From positions 62,001 to 126,000 of the forward strand of contig NZ_JAAALO010000011.1 of NCBI RefSeq assembly GCF_009908295.1: a DNA stretch of 64,000 nucleotides. The letters are read 5' to 3'. Both the position numbers and the translations under genes were made by a program. The DNA comes from Micromonospora rubida. GTDB lineage: Bacteria > Actinomycetota > Actinomycetes > Mycobacteriales > Micromonosporaceae. Positions 44,749-53,356 of the stretch are shown here, piece after piece. Each line of letters begins with the position of its first letter. Within the stretch, counting starts at the first letter, position 1. The notes beneath the pieces were generated by a model, which made no database searches, was not told the origin of the DNA, and saw nothing but the letters and a program-made list of their open reading frames with translations.

Positions 44749-45005
44749 CCGCGCGGGTGGGCGCACCGGACGGCCTGGCCTGCGGGGGCCGGTGCGGGCC
44801 GGCACCTTCGGCCAGGGAACGCGCGCCAGCCGGGTGCGCGGCCCCGGCGCCCACCCCCACGACGCGGTGAGCAGGCACTACGCGAGCGAGCCGGCCGGGG
44901 ATGGCTTTCCCGGTGCTGCGGACCCCCGGGCCGCCCGGTGCGTAACCTGTGCCCTGATCGGGTGGCCCTGCGGACAGACCGGCCCACCCGGGACGGGAGA
45001 AAAGC

Positions 45006-45983
45006 ATGACCGACGTGCCCACACCAGGACCGGAGCCGTTCGTCCTGGGCCTGGTGGTTCATCCGCGCAACGACGTCAGCGAGTCGGTCGCGACGGTGAC
45101 GCGGGCCGCCGCGCAGCACGGCTCCCCCGTCGTGGCGCGCCCGGGCGACGCCGCCCGGCTGGGCGACGGCGTGCTGGCCATGGACGACCAGGAGTTCGTC
45201 GAGCGCGTCGACGCCGTGATCAGCCTCGGCGGGGACGGCACCATGCTCGGCGCCATGCGCCTGATGGCGGGGCGGCAGACTCCCGTGCTCGGCGTCAACC
45301 ACGGCAACCTCGGGTTCCTCATCGAGGTCTCCCCGGCGCAACTGCCCGCGGCACTCGACGAGATGGTCAACGGCCGGTTCAGCCTCGAACCACACAGCTG
45401 CCTGGAAGTCGACGGCGATACCGACTCCCTCGGGCCGGCGACCGCGTTCAACGACATCGTGCTCACCGGCGAGCGTCCAGGGGCGGCGGTGACCCTGGAC
45501 CTGGAGATCAACGACGTCCGCCACGGCTACTACCGTTGCGACGCGGTGATCGCGTGCACACCCACCGGCTCCACCGCCTACAACTACGCCGCGGGAGGAC
45601 CGGTCATCTCCCCGTCGATCCCCGCGATCGGGCTGACGCCGGTCGCGCCCATGTCGGGCATCAGCCGCACCATCGTCCTCGGCGGCGAGGAAACCGTCAC
45701 GCTCCGCAACCCATCCGAGCGGGAGACCCTGCGGATGTCCCTCGACGGCGCGGCCGTCAGCCGGATCGGGCCCAAGGGCCACGTGATCCTGCGGCTACGA
45801 CCGAACGTCGTCAACGTGGTCCGGTTCGACGCCGCCGCCCTCGGGCGACGCAACCGCGTCAAGCTCAGCCTCCTCGACCTGCCACTGCGCCCCGACCAAC
45901 TGCTCGAACTCGTGCCCGAGCACCTGCGGGAGCGCGCCCGGCGGCTGCGGCAGTCGCGGGACGAGGCGGCCTCGTCGGACTAG
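45006..45983 (+). CDS. NAD(+)/NADH kinase
   Basis: 325 aa with the diagnostic motifs of ATP/polyphosphate-dependent NAD kinases: VISLGGDGTML at about 71-81 (catalytic Asp), VNHGNLGFL, and AVIACTPTGSTAYNYAAGGP at about 180. It makes NADP+ in the cytosol. ATG 45006 follows GGGAGAAAAGC. It stands alone, not beside recN/tlyA as the housekeeping actinobacterial enzyme usually does, so it may be a second copy. Confidence 0.92.
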   Translation: MTDVPTPGPEPFVLGLVVHPRNDVSESVATVTRAAAQHGSPVVARPGDAARLGDGVLAMDDQEFVERVDAVISLGGDGTMLGAMRLMAGRQTPVLGVNHGNLGFLIEVSPAQLPAALDEMVNGRFSLEPHSCLEVDGDTDSLGPATAFNDIVLTGERPGAAVTLDLEINDVRHGYYRCDAVIACTPTGSTAYNYAAGGPVISPSIPAIGLTPVAPMSGISRTIVLGGEETVTLRNPSERETLRMSLDGAAVSRIGPKGHVILRLRPNVVNVVRFDAAALGRRNRVKLSLLDLPLRPDQLLELVPEHLRERARRLRQSRDEAASSD

Positions 45984-46114
45984 ATTCTGTCGCAATCCTG
46001 GGCCCTCTTTCGCGAACGCCCCGGGAGATCGCCGCCCCCTGCCGCCCCGCACGCCGGCCAGTCGAGCGGCGGCCGGCCAACTGCGCCCCGCGCCCGGTCG
46101 GGGACCTGCCATCC

Positions 46115-46186
46115 GGCTCCTATGGAGCTGCCCCGTCTACGCTCCCGCTCAATCGGTAGCACAAACGGGGCAGCTCCATAGGAGCC
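46115..46186. repeat. 22-bp perfect inverted repeat, 28-nt loop
   Basis: Arms 46115-46136 and 46165-46186 (GGCTCCTATGGAGC... and its complement) are perfectly paired; CTAC/GTAG inside the loop can extend the stem. It lies between convergent NAD kinase and murD2 ends and is a likely bidirectional terminator. Its length suggests a dispersed palindromic element rather than a simple terminator. Confidence 0.75.
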
Positions 46187-46241
46187 GAAGGAGGATAGGC
46201 CGACCCGGTGAAGGCCGATGATGTCGGCAGCACGCGCATCC

Positions 46242-47591
46242 CTAACCGGCGGCGGTGTCCCGGACCGCCTCGGCGAAGACCTCGGAGCGGTGCTCGAAGT
46301 TGCGGAACCGCCCGTAGCTGGGCGCGGCCGGGGAGAGCAGCACCACCCCGTCGGCCGGGGTCAGCTCCCGGGCCCGGCGCACGGCGGCGACCAGGTCCTC
46401 GACCATCTCGGTACGCACCTTCGGCAGCCCGGCGAGGGCGCCGACGATCCGCTCCCCGCTGTCCGGGATGCCGAGCACGGTCAGCTCCCGCTCGGTCAGG
46501 TGCTCGCGCAGCGGCGTGTAGTCCAGCCCCCGGTCGGTGCCCCCGACGATCACCGTCAACGGCCGCCCCTCGTACGCGTCGATCGCGTGCATCGCCGCGT
46601 AAGGGCTGGTGGCCAGGGTGTCGTCGACGAAGGTCAGCCCGGACGGGTCGGCGATCTCGGTGAGCCGGTGGGCCAGCCCCTGGAACCCGGCGACCGCGAC
46701 GGCGAGGGTGTCCTTCCGGGCCACCACGTCCACGCCGAGGGCGTCGAGCACGGCGAGGGCGACGCACAGGTTGCCCTCGTTGTGCCGGCCCACCAGGGGC
46801 AGCACGGCGCGGGGGAACAGCGGCCGGTCGGCGAGGTGGAACCAGGGCGTGCCGTCCGGGCCGGTGGCCACGTGGGTGGTGTCCGGGGAGCCGGCGCGCA
46901 CGGCCGGCCGGTCGCCCAGCTCGGCGACGAGCCGCGGGTCGGCGACGTTGACCACCACGGTCTCCGGCCCGTACGCCAGCAGGTTGAGCTTGTCCCGGTA
47001 GTACTCCCGCTCGCCGCCGTGCGCGTCCAGGTGCTCGGGGAAGAGCGCGGTGACCGCCGCGACCCGGGGCGAGTCGGTCAGGTCGGTGCACTGGTAGCTG
47101 GACAGCTCCAGCACGTAAAGGTCGGCCTCGGGCAGGTCCAGCAGCGGCACCCCGATGTTGCCACCGAAGACGTTCGGTCGGTCGACCGCCGCGAGCAGGT
47201 GGCTGATCAGGCTGGACGTGGTGGACTTGCCCTTGCTGCCGGTCACCCCGACGGTGCGCCGGGCATGGTCGGCCATCCACAGCGCGCTGCCCTGGGTGAC
47301 GGTGACGCCCCGGCGGCGCAGCTCGACCATCCACGGGTGGGTGTTCGGCACCCCCGGGGAGCGGACCACCACGTCGGCGGCGGCCAGCCGGGCGAGGCCC
47401 TCGTCGCCGGTGACCAGCGGGGCCGCCTCGGCCAGCGGGCCGTCCCACGGCAGGGCGAGGAAGTTGGCGCTGTCGTCCACGGCGACCAGGCCGGCCGGGC
47501 CGTGCGCGGCGATCGCGGTCACCGCCGCCCGGCCCTCCCGGCCGGTGCCCCAGACGGCGACGGTACGTCCGCGCAGGTCAGACAGGCGCAC
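46242..47591 (-). CDS. murD2: UDP-MurNAc-L-Ala:L-Glu ligase type Mur ligase
   Basis: 449 aa with Mur ligase architecture: N-terminal UDP-binding domain (RTVAVWGTGREGRAAV), central ATPase with P-loop GVTGSKGKSTTSSL at about 112 and HNEGNLCVALAV, and a C-terminal domain with FVDDTLATSP and VIVGGTDRGLDYTPL. The P-loop SKGKS differs from classical MurD (TNGKT). Because the divergent neighbour is murL, this is best read as MurD2, which adds L-Glu to UDP-MurNAc-L-Ala so that MurL can epimerise it to D-Glu. GTG 47591 follows GAGGAG. Confidence 0.85.
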   Translation of the reverse strand: MRLSDLRGRTVAVWGTGREGRAAVTAIAAHGPAGLVAVDDSANFLALPWDGPLAEAAPLVTGDEGLARLAAADVVVRSPGVPNTHPWMVELRRRGVTVTQGSALWMADHARRTVGVTGSKGKSTTSSLISHLLAAVDRPNVFGGNIGVPLLDLPEADLYVLELSSYQCTDLTDSPRVAAVTALFPEHLDAHGGEREYYRDKLNLLAYGPETVVVNVADPRLVAELGDRPAVRAGSPDTTHVATGPDGTPWFHLADRPLFPRAVLPLVGRHNEGNLCVALAVLDALGVDVVARKDTLAVAVAGFQGLAHRLTEIADPSGLTFVDDTLATSPYAAMHAIDAYEGRPLTVIVGGTDRGLDYTPLREHLTERELTVLGIPDSGERIVGALAGLPKVRTEMVEDLVAAVRRARELTPADGVVLLSPAAPSYGRFRNFEHRSEVFAEAVRDTAAG

Positions 47592-47667
47592 GAGTGATCT
47601 CCTCAGGGCTGGGGTCGGTCGGCGGCCCGGTCCGGCGCAGCCGGGCACGGCCGGACGAACCAGGGCC

Positions 47668-47673
47668 TAGTAT
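47668..47673 (+). promoter_or_regulatory. -10 box of leaderless promoter (murL)
   Basis: TAGTAT, five bases before GTG 47679, with no ribosome binding site; faces the murD2 promoter within 87 bp. Confidence 0.5.
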
Positions 47674-47678
47674 GGCGT

Positions 47679-49028
47679 GTGCCCAACGAGCAGCTCCGGC
47701 GGATGGACGCCTTCACCTTCCCGTCCTACTCGATCGACCTCTCCACGGGAGAGGCGTTGTTCGACTACGCCCTCACCGGCCCCGACGGCGAGCAGCGGTT
47801 CACCGAGGTGATCACCCTGCCGCTGCCGGCCGAGCCGCCCTCGGACGAGACGGTGGCCACCCTGGGCCGGGTCCTGGAGCTGCTGCACATCGTCGCCGGG
47901 GTCAGCTACTACAAGGCCGCCGCCCCGCCCCGGCTGGTGCTGCCGGCGCCGCTCGGCCCGGCCGCCGCCGAGCTGGTCACCGCCGTCTACGCCAGGGGCC
48001 TCGCCGAGTACGCGTACCGCAACCAGCTCCCGCACGTGCTGGAGCTGGCCCCGGAGATCCCGCCGGGGTCGGTGTCGCCCGCCCGCGAGTACGACAACTC
48101 CGACCTGCGCCCGCTGTCGGCCGTCGGCGGCGGCAAGGACTCCATCGTCAGCCTGGAGGCGCTGCGCCGGGCCGGCCTCGACCCGGTGCCGTTCTCGGTG
48201 AACCCGAACCACGTCATCGTCTCGGTCAACGAGGCGTCCGGGCTGGCCCCGCTGGCCGCCCGGCGGCGGCTCGACCCGGTGCTGTTCGACCTCAACGCGG
48301 CCGGCGCGCGCAACGGCCACATCCCGGTCACCGCGATCAACTCGCTGATCGCGGTCGCCACGGCGGTGCTCAACGGGCTCGGCCCGGTGGTGATGTCCAA
48401 CGAGCGGTCCGCGTCCGACCCGAACCTGGTCTGGAACGGGCACGAGATCAACCACCAGTGGTCCAAGGGGGTCGAGGCGGAGGGGCTGCTGCGGGCGGCG
48501 CTGGCCGAGCACGCGGGGCTCACCGAGCCGTACTTCTCGCTGCTGCGCTCGCTGTCCGAGCTGCACATCGCCCGGCTGTTCGCCGCGATCGACCGGTACG
48601 ACGACGTGGTGACGAGCTGCAACGCCGCGTTCAAGCTGCGCGACGCCAGCGAGCGGTGGTGCCGCGACTGCCCGAAGTGCCGGTTCGTCTTCCTGGCCAT
48701 GGCGCCGTTCATGCCGCGCGAGCGGATCATCCACATCTTCGGCGGCGACCTGCTGGCCGACGAGGCCCAGATCCCCGGCTACCGGGAGCTGCTGGGCGTG
48801 GACGGCCACAAGCCGTTCGAGTGCGTCGGCGAGGTCGAGGAGTCAGTGGTGGCGCTCAGCCTGCTGGCCGAGCAGGACCAGTGGCGCGAGGCCCCGGTCG
48901 TCCGCGCCCTGGTCGACGCGGTCCCCGAGACCGCCTGGTCGGCGGCAGCCAACTCGGACGTCTTCACCCCGGGCGGCCCCAACCACATCCCCGCCCCCTA
49001 CGCCAAGTCCCTGACCACCCAAACCTGA
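47679..49028 (+). CDS. murL: UDP-MurNAc-L-Ala-L-Glu epimerase
   Basis: 449 aa. An ATP-pyrophosphatase-like PP-loop SAVGGGKDSIVSLEAL occurs at about 148, and a Cys cluster WCRDCPKCRF at about 327. The sequence (MDAFTFPSYSIDLSTGEALF, PNHVIVSVNEASGLAPLA, NERSASDPNLVWNGHEINHQ) fits the MurL family, which inverts the terminal L-Glu of UDP-MurNAc-L-Ala-L-Glu to D-Glu, replacing glutamate racemase. It is head-to-head with murD2. GTG 47679 with TAGTAT five bases upstream suggests a leaderless mRNA. It acts in cytosolic peptidoglycan precursor synthesis. Confidence 0.87.
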   Translation: MPNEQLRRMDAFTFPSYSIDLSTGEALFDYALTGPDGEQRFTEVITLPLPAEPPSDETVATLGRVLELLHIVAGVSYYKAAAPPRLVLPAPLGPAAAELVTAVYARGLAEYAYRNQLPHVLELAPEIPPGSVSPAREYDNSDLRPLSAVGGGKDSIVSLEALRRAGLDPVPFSVNPNHVIVSVNEASGLAPLAARRRLDPVLFDLNAAGARNGHIPVTAINSLIAVATAVLNGLGPVVMSNERSASDPNLVWNGHEINHQWSKGVEAEGLLRAALAEHAGLTEPYFSLLRSLSELHIARLFAAIDRYDDVVTSCNAAFKLRDASERWCRDCPKCRFVFLAMAPFMPRERIIHIFGGDLLADEAQIPGYRELLGVDGHKPFECVGEVEESVVALSLLAEQDQWREAPVVRALVDAVPETAWSAAANSDVFTPGGPNHIPAPYAKSLTTQT

Positions 49029-49065
49029 CCCACCCCCACCGGCCCGGCCCCACGCAGCCCGTCGA

Positions 49066-49098
49066 CCCCCGGGCAGCCCCGGCAGCCCGGGCAGGGGG
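49066..49098. terminator. Bidirectional GC hairpin between murL and the PucR gene
   Basis: CCCCCGGGC (49066-49074) can pair with GCCCGGG and GGGGG (49085-49098) with a 2-nt bulge. Both flanking stops are followed by C-rich tracts in their own mRNA sense. Confidence 0.45.
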
Positions 49099-49132
49099 AG
49101 AGGGGACGGGATCGGGGAGGGGGTGGGGTGGG

Positions 49133-50932
49133 TCAGGGGGTGCGGACGGCGTCCAGGGCCAGCAGGGCGACGTGCAGGGAGATGCACGCCTCCACGGAGT
49201 CGAGGTCGACGGCGAGGATCCGGGCGATGCGGGCCAGGCGCTCGTAGAAGGCGGGCCGGGAAAGGTGTGCCGCGGCGGCGCCGGCCGACTTGTTCCGGCC
49301 CTGCTCCAGGTAGGCCCGCAGAGTGCCGAGCAACTGCTCCCGGGGGTGCCGGGCGTCGTACGCCAGCAGGGCACCCAGCTCGCGCTCGACGAAGGTCTGG
49401 AGGCGCGGCTCGTCCCGCAGCAGGTGCAGCAGGCCGGCCAGCCCGACATGCGGCAGCCGGAAGATCGGCAGGTCCCTGCGGTCCCGGCGGGCCGCGTCGG
49501 CGACCTGCCGCGCCTCGACCAACGACCGGCGGGCCTCCCGCAGGCTGCCCACTCCGGACCCGGCGGCGACGATCACCGCAGCCGACCCGGCGGTCCGGAG
49601 CAGCGACGGCAGCGCGCCGGGGCGGGCGGGGACGGTGTCGGGCGGGCGGGGCGGGGCGGCGTCCATCCGGTTGCGGCGCAGCGCGGCGGCGAAGGCGGCC
49701 AGCGACCGCTCCTCGGCCGCCGCGTCGGGCAGGGCGAGCAGTACACCGACGGCCTGGTCGTCGATGGCGCTGCTCAGCCCGGTCAGCTTCGCCTCGCGCA
49801 GGGTCTGCCCGACCGCCTCGGACAGGTCCCGCAGTCGGGCCGGCCCGGCCTCCGGGTCGACCGGGCCGGCCTCGCCCGGGATGCCGACCTCGACGGCCGG
49901 CTCGTCGGCCCGGTACCGCACCACCACGCCGACCAGATGCCGGCGTTCCAGCGCGACGCCGAGCGCCCGGGCCCGCAGGGCCACCTCGTCGACGGGGCGG
50001 GAGTGGTCCAGCAGGGCGGTGAGCAGGGTCCGGTGGATCTGCCGCTCCAGCCCCTCCGCGTCGCGGCGGATCAGCCGGCCCAGCGCGAGGGCGGAGGCGG
50101 CCCGCTCGACGAGGATGGTCAACCGGGTCGGCGGTGCGCCCGGCCCGATCCGACCCGGCTCCGGGTCCGGCATCCCGTCGGGGATCGGTGCGGGGGTGGT
50201 CAGCTCGCTGCCGGCCGGCCAGCGCAGCAACAGCCGGCCCCAGTCCTGCCCCCGGGCCCCGACGGTGGTCACCAGCCAGCCGCTGTCCTGGTCGTACGCG
50301 GTGCGCCCGGCCGGGCTGATCCGCCGAGAGTGCTGCTCCCAGCCGTCCAGCAGCAGCTCGGCGCTCTCCCCCGCCGGGTCGTACGCGAGCACCTGCCGGG
50401 ACAGGTTCTCCAGCACCACCGGGCAGCCGGACAGCTCGGCGGCCTGCCGGACCACCTCCGCCGGGCCGGCGCCCTCGACCGACAGTTCGGTGAACCGCTG
50501 GTGGATCTCCTCGGTCGCCCGCAGCTCGGTGAGCTGGGCGTCGACGATCAGCGCGTGCACGGCCTCGGTCACCCGGACGAACGGGGTGGCCCGGCGCAGC
50601 TCCACCAGCGGCAGGCCGCGCCGCTCGGCGGCGGCGGCCATCACCCGGGGCACGCCGCTGACGTACCGGCGACCCAGCTCGACCACCAGACCGGAGACGC
50701 CGACGTCGGCCAGTGCGCCGATGAACACGCGCAGGCCGGCGTCGTCGGCGGGCAGCCCGATGCCCGTGGTGAGCACCAGTTCGCCGCCGCGCAGCAGGGT
50801 GGCGATGTCCGGCACCTCGGCCACGTGCACCCAGCGCACCGGCCGGTCCAGGCCGGACTCCCCGGCGACCAGGCGGGGCGTGCCATGGCGGACCGGGTCG
50901 AGCGCGAGGACCTCACGGACGGTAGGGAACAC
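49133..50932 (-). CDS. PucR-family transcriptional regulator
   Basis: 599 aa. Residues about 1-125: PucR N-terminal domain (TVREVLALDP, RWVHVAEVPDIATLLRGGEL, LVVELGRRYV). The middle region is GGDEF-like/variable. The C-terminus (about 530-599) is the PucR HTH (LLGTLRAYLEQGRNKSAGAA, AHLSRPAFYERLARI). Such regulators sense purine or amino-acid metabolites and activate catabolic genes. GTG 50932 has TAGCGT seven bases upstream (leaderless). It is divergent from a serine hydrolase and might also act on the mmsA/aminotransferase operon, though that is 10 kb away. Confidence 0.9.
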   Translation of the reverse strand: MFPTVREVLALDPVRHGTPRLVAGESGLDRPVRWVHVAEVPDIATLLRGGELVLTTGIGLPADDAGLRVFIGALADVGVSGLVVELGRRYVSGVPRVMAAAAERRGLPLVELRRATPFVRVTEAVHALIVDAQLTELRATEEIHQRFTELSVEGAGPAEVVRQAAELSGCPVVLENLSRQVLAYDPAGESAELLLDGWEQHSRRISPAGRTAYDQDSGWLVTTVGARGQDWGRLLLRWPAGSELTTPAPIPDGMPDPEPGRIGPGAPPTRLTILVERAASALALGRLIRRDAEGLERQIHRTLLTALLDHSRPVDEVALRARALGVALERRHLVGVVVRYRADEPAVEVGIPGEAGPVDPEAGPARLRDLSEAVGQTLREAKLTGLSSAIDDQAVGVLLALPDAAAEERSLAAFAAALRRNRMDAAPPRPPDTVPARPGALPSLLRTAGSAAVIVAAGSGVGSLREARRSLVEARQVADAARRDRRDLPIFRLPHVGLAGLLHLLRDEPRLQTFVERELGALLAYDARHPREQLLGTLRAYLEQGRNKSAGAAAAHLSRPAFYERLARIARILAVDLDSVEACISLHVALLALDAVRTP

Positions 50933-50939
50933 GGGCGAC

Positions 50940-50945
50940 ACGCTA
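50940..50945 (-). promoter_or_regulatory. -10 box of leaderless promoter (PucR gene)
   Basis: TAGCGT on the minus strand, seven bases before GTG 50932. Confidence 0.5.
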
Positions 50946-51052
50946 CCGTCCGTGACGTCGATTCCGCACGGGCCGCCGGTCCGGCCGTACCCCCCGACAT
51001 CGATCTTGTGCAGTACGGTGCCTTTCGACCACGACCAATCGGAAGGAGCGGC

Positions 51053-52336
51053 ATGGACGGGACAACTGTCAGCCGGCGCGGGTTCGGCAAGCTGGTGGGC
51101 GCCGCCGCAGGGGCGGGGGCGCTGGGGGCGCTCGGGTTGGGCGCGACGGCGGCCCAGGCGGTGGCGGACACCTGGACCGCCACCGGCACCACGGTCGCCG
51201 CGCTGAGCGCGTTCGACAACGCGATGAAGTCGTTCATGCAGGCCAGACACATTTCCGCCGGGCAGCTCGCGGTCACCTACCAGGGGCGGCTGGTGCTCGC
51301 CCGGGGGTACGGCGACAACTCCCCCCAGCTCATCCAGCCGACCTCGCTGTTCCGGGTGGCCAGCCTCTCCAAGTCGCTGACCGCCGCCGCGCTGGTCCGG
51401 CTGGCCCAGGACGGCAAGCTGGGCCTCGACGACCCGATCACGAAGTTCCTCCAGTTCACCCCGCCGGCCGGCCAGGCGACCGATTCCCGGCTGCCCCAGG
51501 TCACCCTCCGGCGGCTGCTCCAGCACACCGGCGGTTGGAACCGGGACCTGACCGCGTTCGACCCCCTGTTCAAGGACCGGGTCATCGCCAGCTCGCTCGG
51601 GGTGCCGCTGGAGCTGACGCACGCCGACGTCATCCGGTACATGTCCGGCCAGCCGCTGTCGCACGCCCCCGGCTCGACGGTCTCCTACAGCAACTACGGC
51701 TACCTGCTGGCCGGCCGGATCGTGGAGAAGGTCAGCGGCCTGCCCTACGAGACGTACGTGCGGCAGAAGCTGCTCGCGCCGCTGGGCATCACCCGGATGG
51801 CGACCGGGTGGACGATCAACCGGCACAGCGGCGAGGTCGGCTACGAGTCCCAGTACACGGGCACGACCGTGCTGGACAACTCCGGCACGGTCGTCAACGC
51901 CCCGTACGGCACGTTCAGCATGCGGCTGCACGACGCCAACGGCGGCTGGCTCGCCTCGGCGGTCGACCTGGTCCGCTGGGCCCGCGCGTTCGAAAGCGGC
52001 AGCCCGGTACTCAACAGCACCTCGACCGGGCAGGTCTTCGCCACGCCCGCCGGGCTCGGGGTGAACCCGGACGGCTGGTACTACGGGATGGGCTGGGCGG
52101 TCCGCCCGGTCACCGGCGGCACCGGACGCAACATCTGGCACACCGGCAGCTTCGCCGGTACGTACAGCCTGCTGGTCCGCACGTACCACGGGCTGAGCTG
52201 GGCGGCGGTGTTCAACCGGCGCGACGATTCCTCCGGGCTGAGCTACGCCCCGATCGACTCCGCGCTCTGGACGGCGTCGAACGCCGTGACGAGCTGGCCG
52301 ACCCACAACTTCTGGTCGACGTACTTCACCGCCTGA
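51053..52336 (+). CDS. Tat-exported beta-lactamase-fold serine hydrolase
   Basis: 427 aa. Tat signal SRRGFGKLVGAAAGAGALGA with cleavage near AQA-VADT. Class C beta-lactamase/DD-peptidase fold: SxxK in FRVASLSKSLTAAA (Ser at about 108), YxN in SYSNYGYLLAGRIVEK, and HTGSFAGTY near the KTG position. It is secreted and may act on peptidoglycan peptides, esters or amides; activity is not predictable. ATG 51053 follows GGAAGGAG. It is divergent from the PucR gene across 120 bp. Confidence 0.9.
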   Translation: MDGTTVSRRGFGKLVGAAAGAGALGALGLGATAAQAVADTWTATGTTVAALSAFDNAMKSFMQARHISAGQLAVTYQGRLVLARGYGDNSPQLIQPTSLFRVASLSKSLTAAALVRLAQDGKLGLDDPITKFLQFTPPAGQATDSRLPQVTLRRLLQHTGGWNRDLTAFDPLFKDRVIASSLGVPLELTHADVIRYMSGQPLSHAPGSTVSYSNYGYLLAGRIVEKVSGLPYETYVRQKLLAPLGITRMATGWTINRHSGEVGYESQYTGTTVLDNSGTVVNAPYGTFSMRLHDANGGWLASAVDLVRWARAFESGSPVLNSTSTGQVFATPAGLGVNPDGWYYGMGWAVRPVTGGTGRNIWHTGSFAGTYSLLVRTYHGLSWAAVFNRRDDSSGLSYAPIDSALWTASNAVTSWPTHNFWSTYFTA

Positions 52337-52343
52337 CCCGGCC

Positions 52344-52377
52344 GCCGGCGGTGGGCGGAACTCCGCCCGCCGCCGGC
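52344..52377. terminator. 16-bp stem terminator hairpin
   Basis: Arms 52344-52359 and 52362-52377 pair over 16 positions with one G-T wobble and a 2-nt loop, starting 8 bp after the serine hydrolase stop and before the convergent methyltransferase stop. One of the strongest hairpins in the window. Confidence 0.65.
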
Positions 52378-52427
52378 GCGGGGACGGGGACGCCCGCCCG
52401 GCGGCCCGGGACGGGGACGGGCGCGGC

Positions 52428-53237
52428 TCAGGGCTGGTCGTCGCGGCCCAGCTCCCAGCAGGCCACGGCGGTGGCGGCGGCCACGTTGAGCGAGTCCACC
52501 CCCCGCCGCATCGGGATCACCACCCGCACGTCGCTGGCGTCCATCGCGGCCCGGGTCAGCCCGGCCCCCTCCGCGCCGAGCAGCAGCGCCGAGCGGGCCC
52601 GGGCGGCGGCGTCGAGGCGCTGGATCGGCACCGCGTCCGGCGCGGGGGTCAGCGCCAGCACCGCGAAGCCGGCCGCCCGCACGTCGGCGAGCGCGTCCGG
52701 CCAGGGCGCCAGCCGGGCGTACGGCACGGCGAAGACCTCCCCCATGCTGACCCGGACGCTGCGCCGGTAGAGCGGGTCGGCGCAGGACGGGGAGAGCAGC
52801 ACGGCGTCCACCCCCAGCGCGGCCACGGCCCGGAAGATCGCGCCCAGGTTGGTGTGGTTGTTGACGTCCTCCAGGATCACCACCCGCCGGGCGTCGGCGA
52901 GCACCTCGGCCGCGTCCGGCAGCGGTTTGCGGTGGAACGAGGCGAGCACCCCCCGGTGCACGTGGAAGCCGGTGGCCCGCTCCAGCACGTCCGGGGTGGC
53001 CGCGTATACGGGGGCGTCGCCGGTGTCGAGGTCGGCGAGCTGGTCGACGCGCTTGGCGTCGACCAGGAACGACCGGGCGGGGTAGCCGGCCCGCAGCGCC
53101 CGGCGCAGCACCAGCTCCCCCTCGGCGATGAACAGGCCGTGCGGCGGCTCCCACCGGGTGCGCAGCTCCACGTCGGTCAGGGCGCGGTAGTCGGCGATCC
53201 GGTCGTCGTCGGGGTCGGTGATCTGGTGGACGGGCAC
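52428..53237 (-). CDS. TrmH/SpoU-family RNA 2'-O-methyltransferase
   Basis: 269 aa. The N-terminal substrate-binding domain is L30e-like (GLFIAEGELVLRRALRAGYP); the C-terminal SPOUT knot has motif 1 NHTNLGAIFRAVAALG (catalytic Asn/Arg), motif 2 ALLLGAEGAGL and motif 3 VVIPMRRGVDSLNVAAA. It uses SAM to methylate ribose in rRNA or tRNA; the site is unknown. GTG 53237 has CAGAAT six bases upstream and no ribosome binding site. Confidence 0.92.
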   Translation of the reverse strand: MPVHQITDPDDDRIADYRALTDVELRTRWEPPHGLFIAEGELVLRRALRAGYPARSFLVDAKRVDQLADLDTGDAPVYAATPDVLERATGFHVHRGVLASFHRKPLPDAAEVLADARRVVILEDVNNHTNLGAIFRAVAALGVDAVLLSPSCADPLYRRSVRVSMGEVFAVPYARLAPWPDALADVRAAGFAVLALTPAPDAVPIQRLDAAARARSALLLGAEGAGLTRAAMDASDVRVVIPMRRGVDSLNVAAATAVACWELGRDDQP

Positions 53238-53356
53238 CCGGCGATTCTGCCGGACCGCGCCGCCGCCGCCGCGCGCCGGTCGCCGGTCGGCGTTTTCCCC
53301 GGGTACGACGGGGAACGCGCCCGCGGACAGCGGACGCTACCGGAGGGACCTGACGG

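Noticed and set aside
49133..52306. A 1057-codon minus-strand frame extending the PucR gene upstream
   Set aside because: Homology starts at VFPTVREVLAL (GTG 50932), with a -10 box just upstream; the upstream part is antisense to the serine hydrolase.
47594..52336. A single 1580-codon open frame on the plus strand covering murL, the PucR gene and the serine hydrolase
   Set aside because: Only its last 428 codons (from ATG 51053 with a good ribosome binding site and a Tat signal) form a sensible protein; the rest is low-complexity shadow coding over murL and antisense to the PucR gene.
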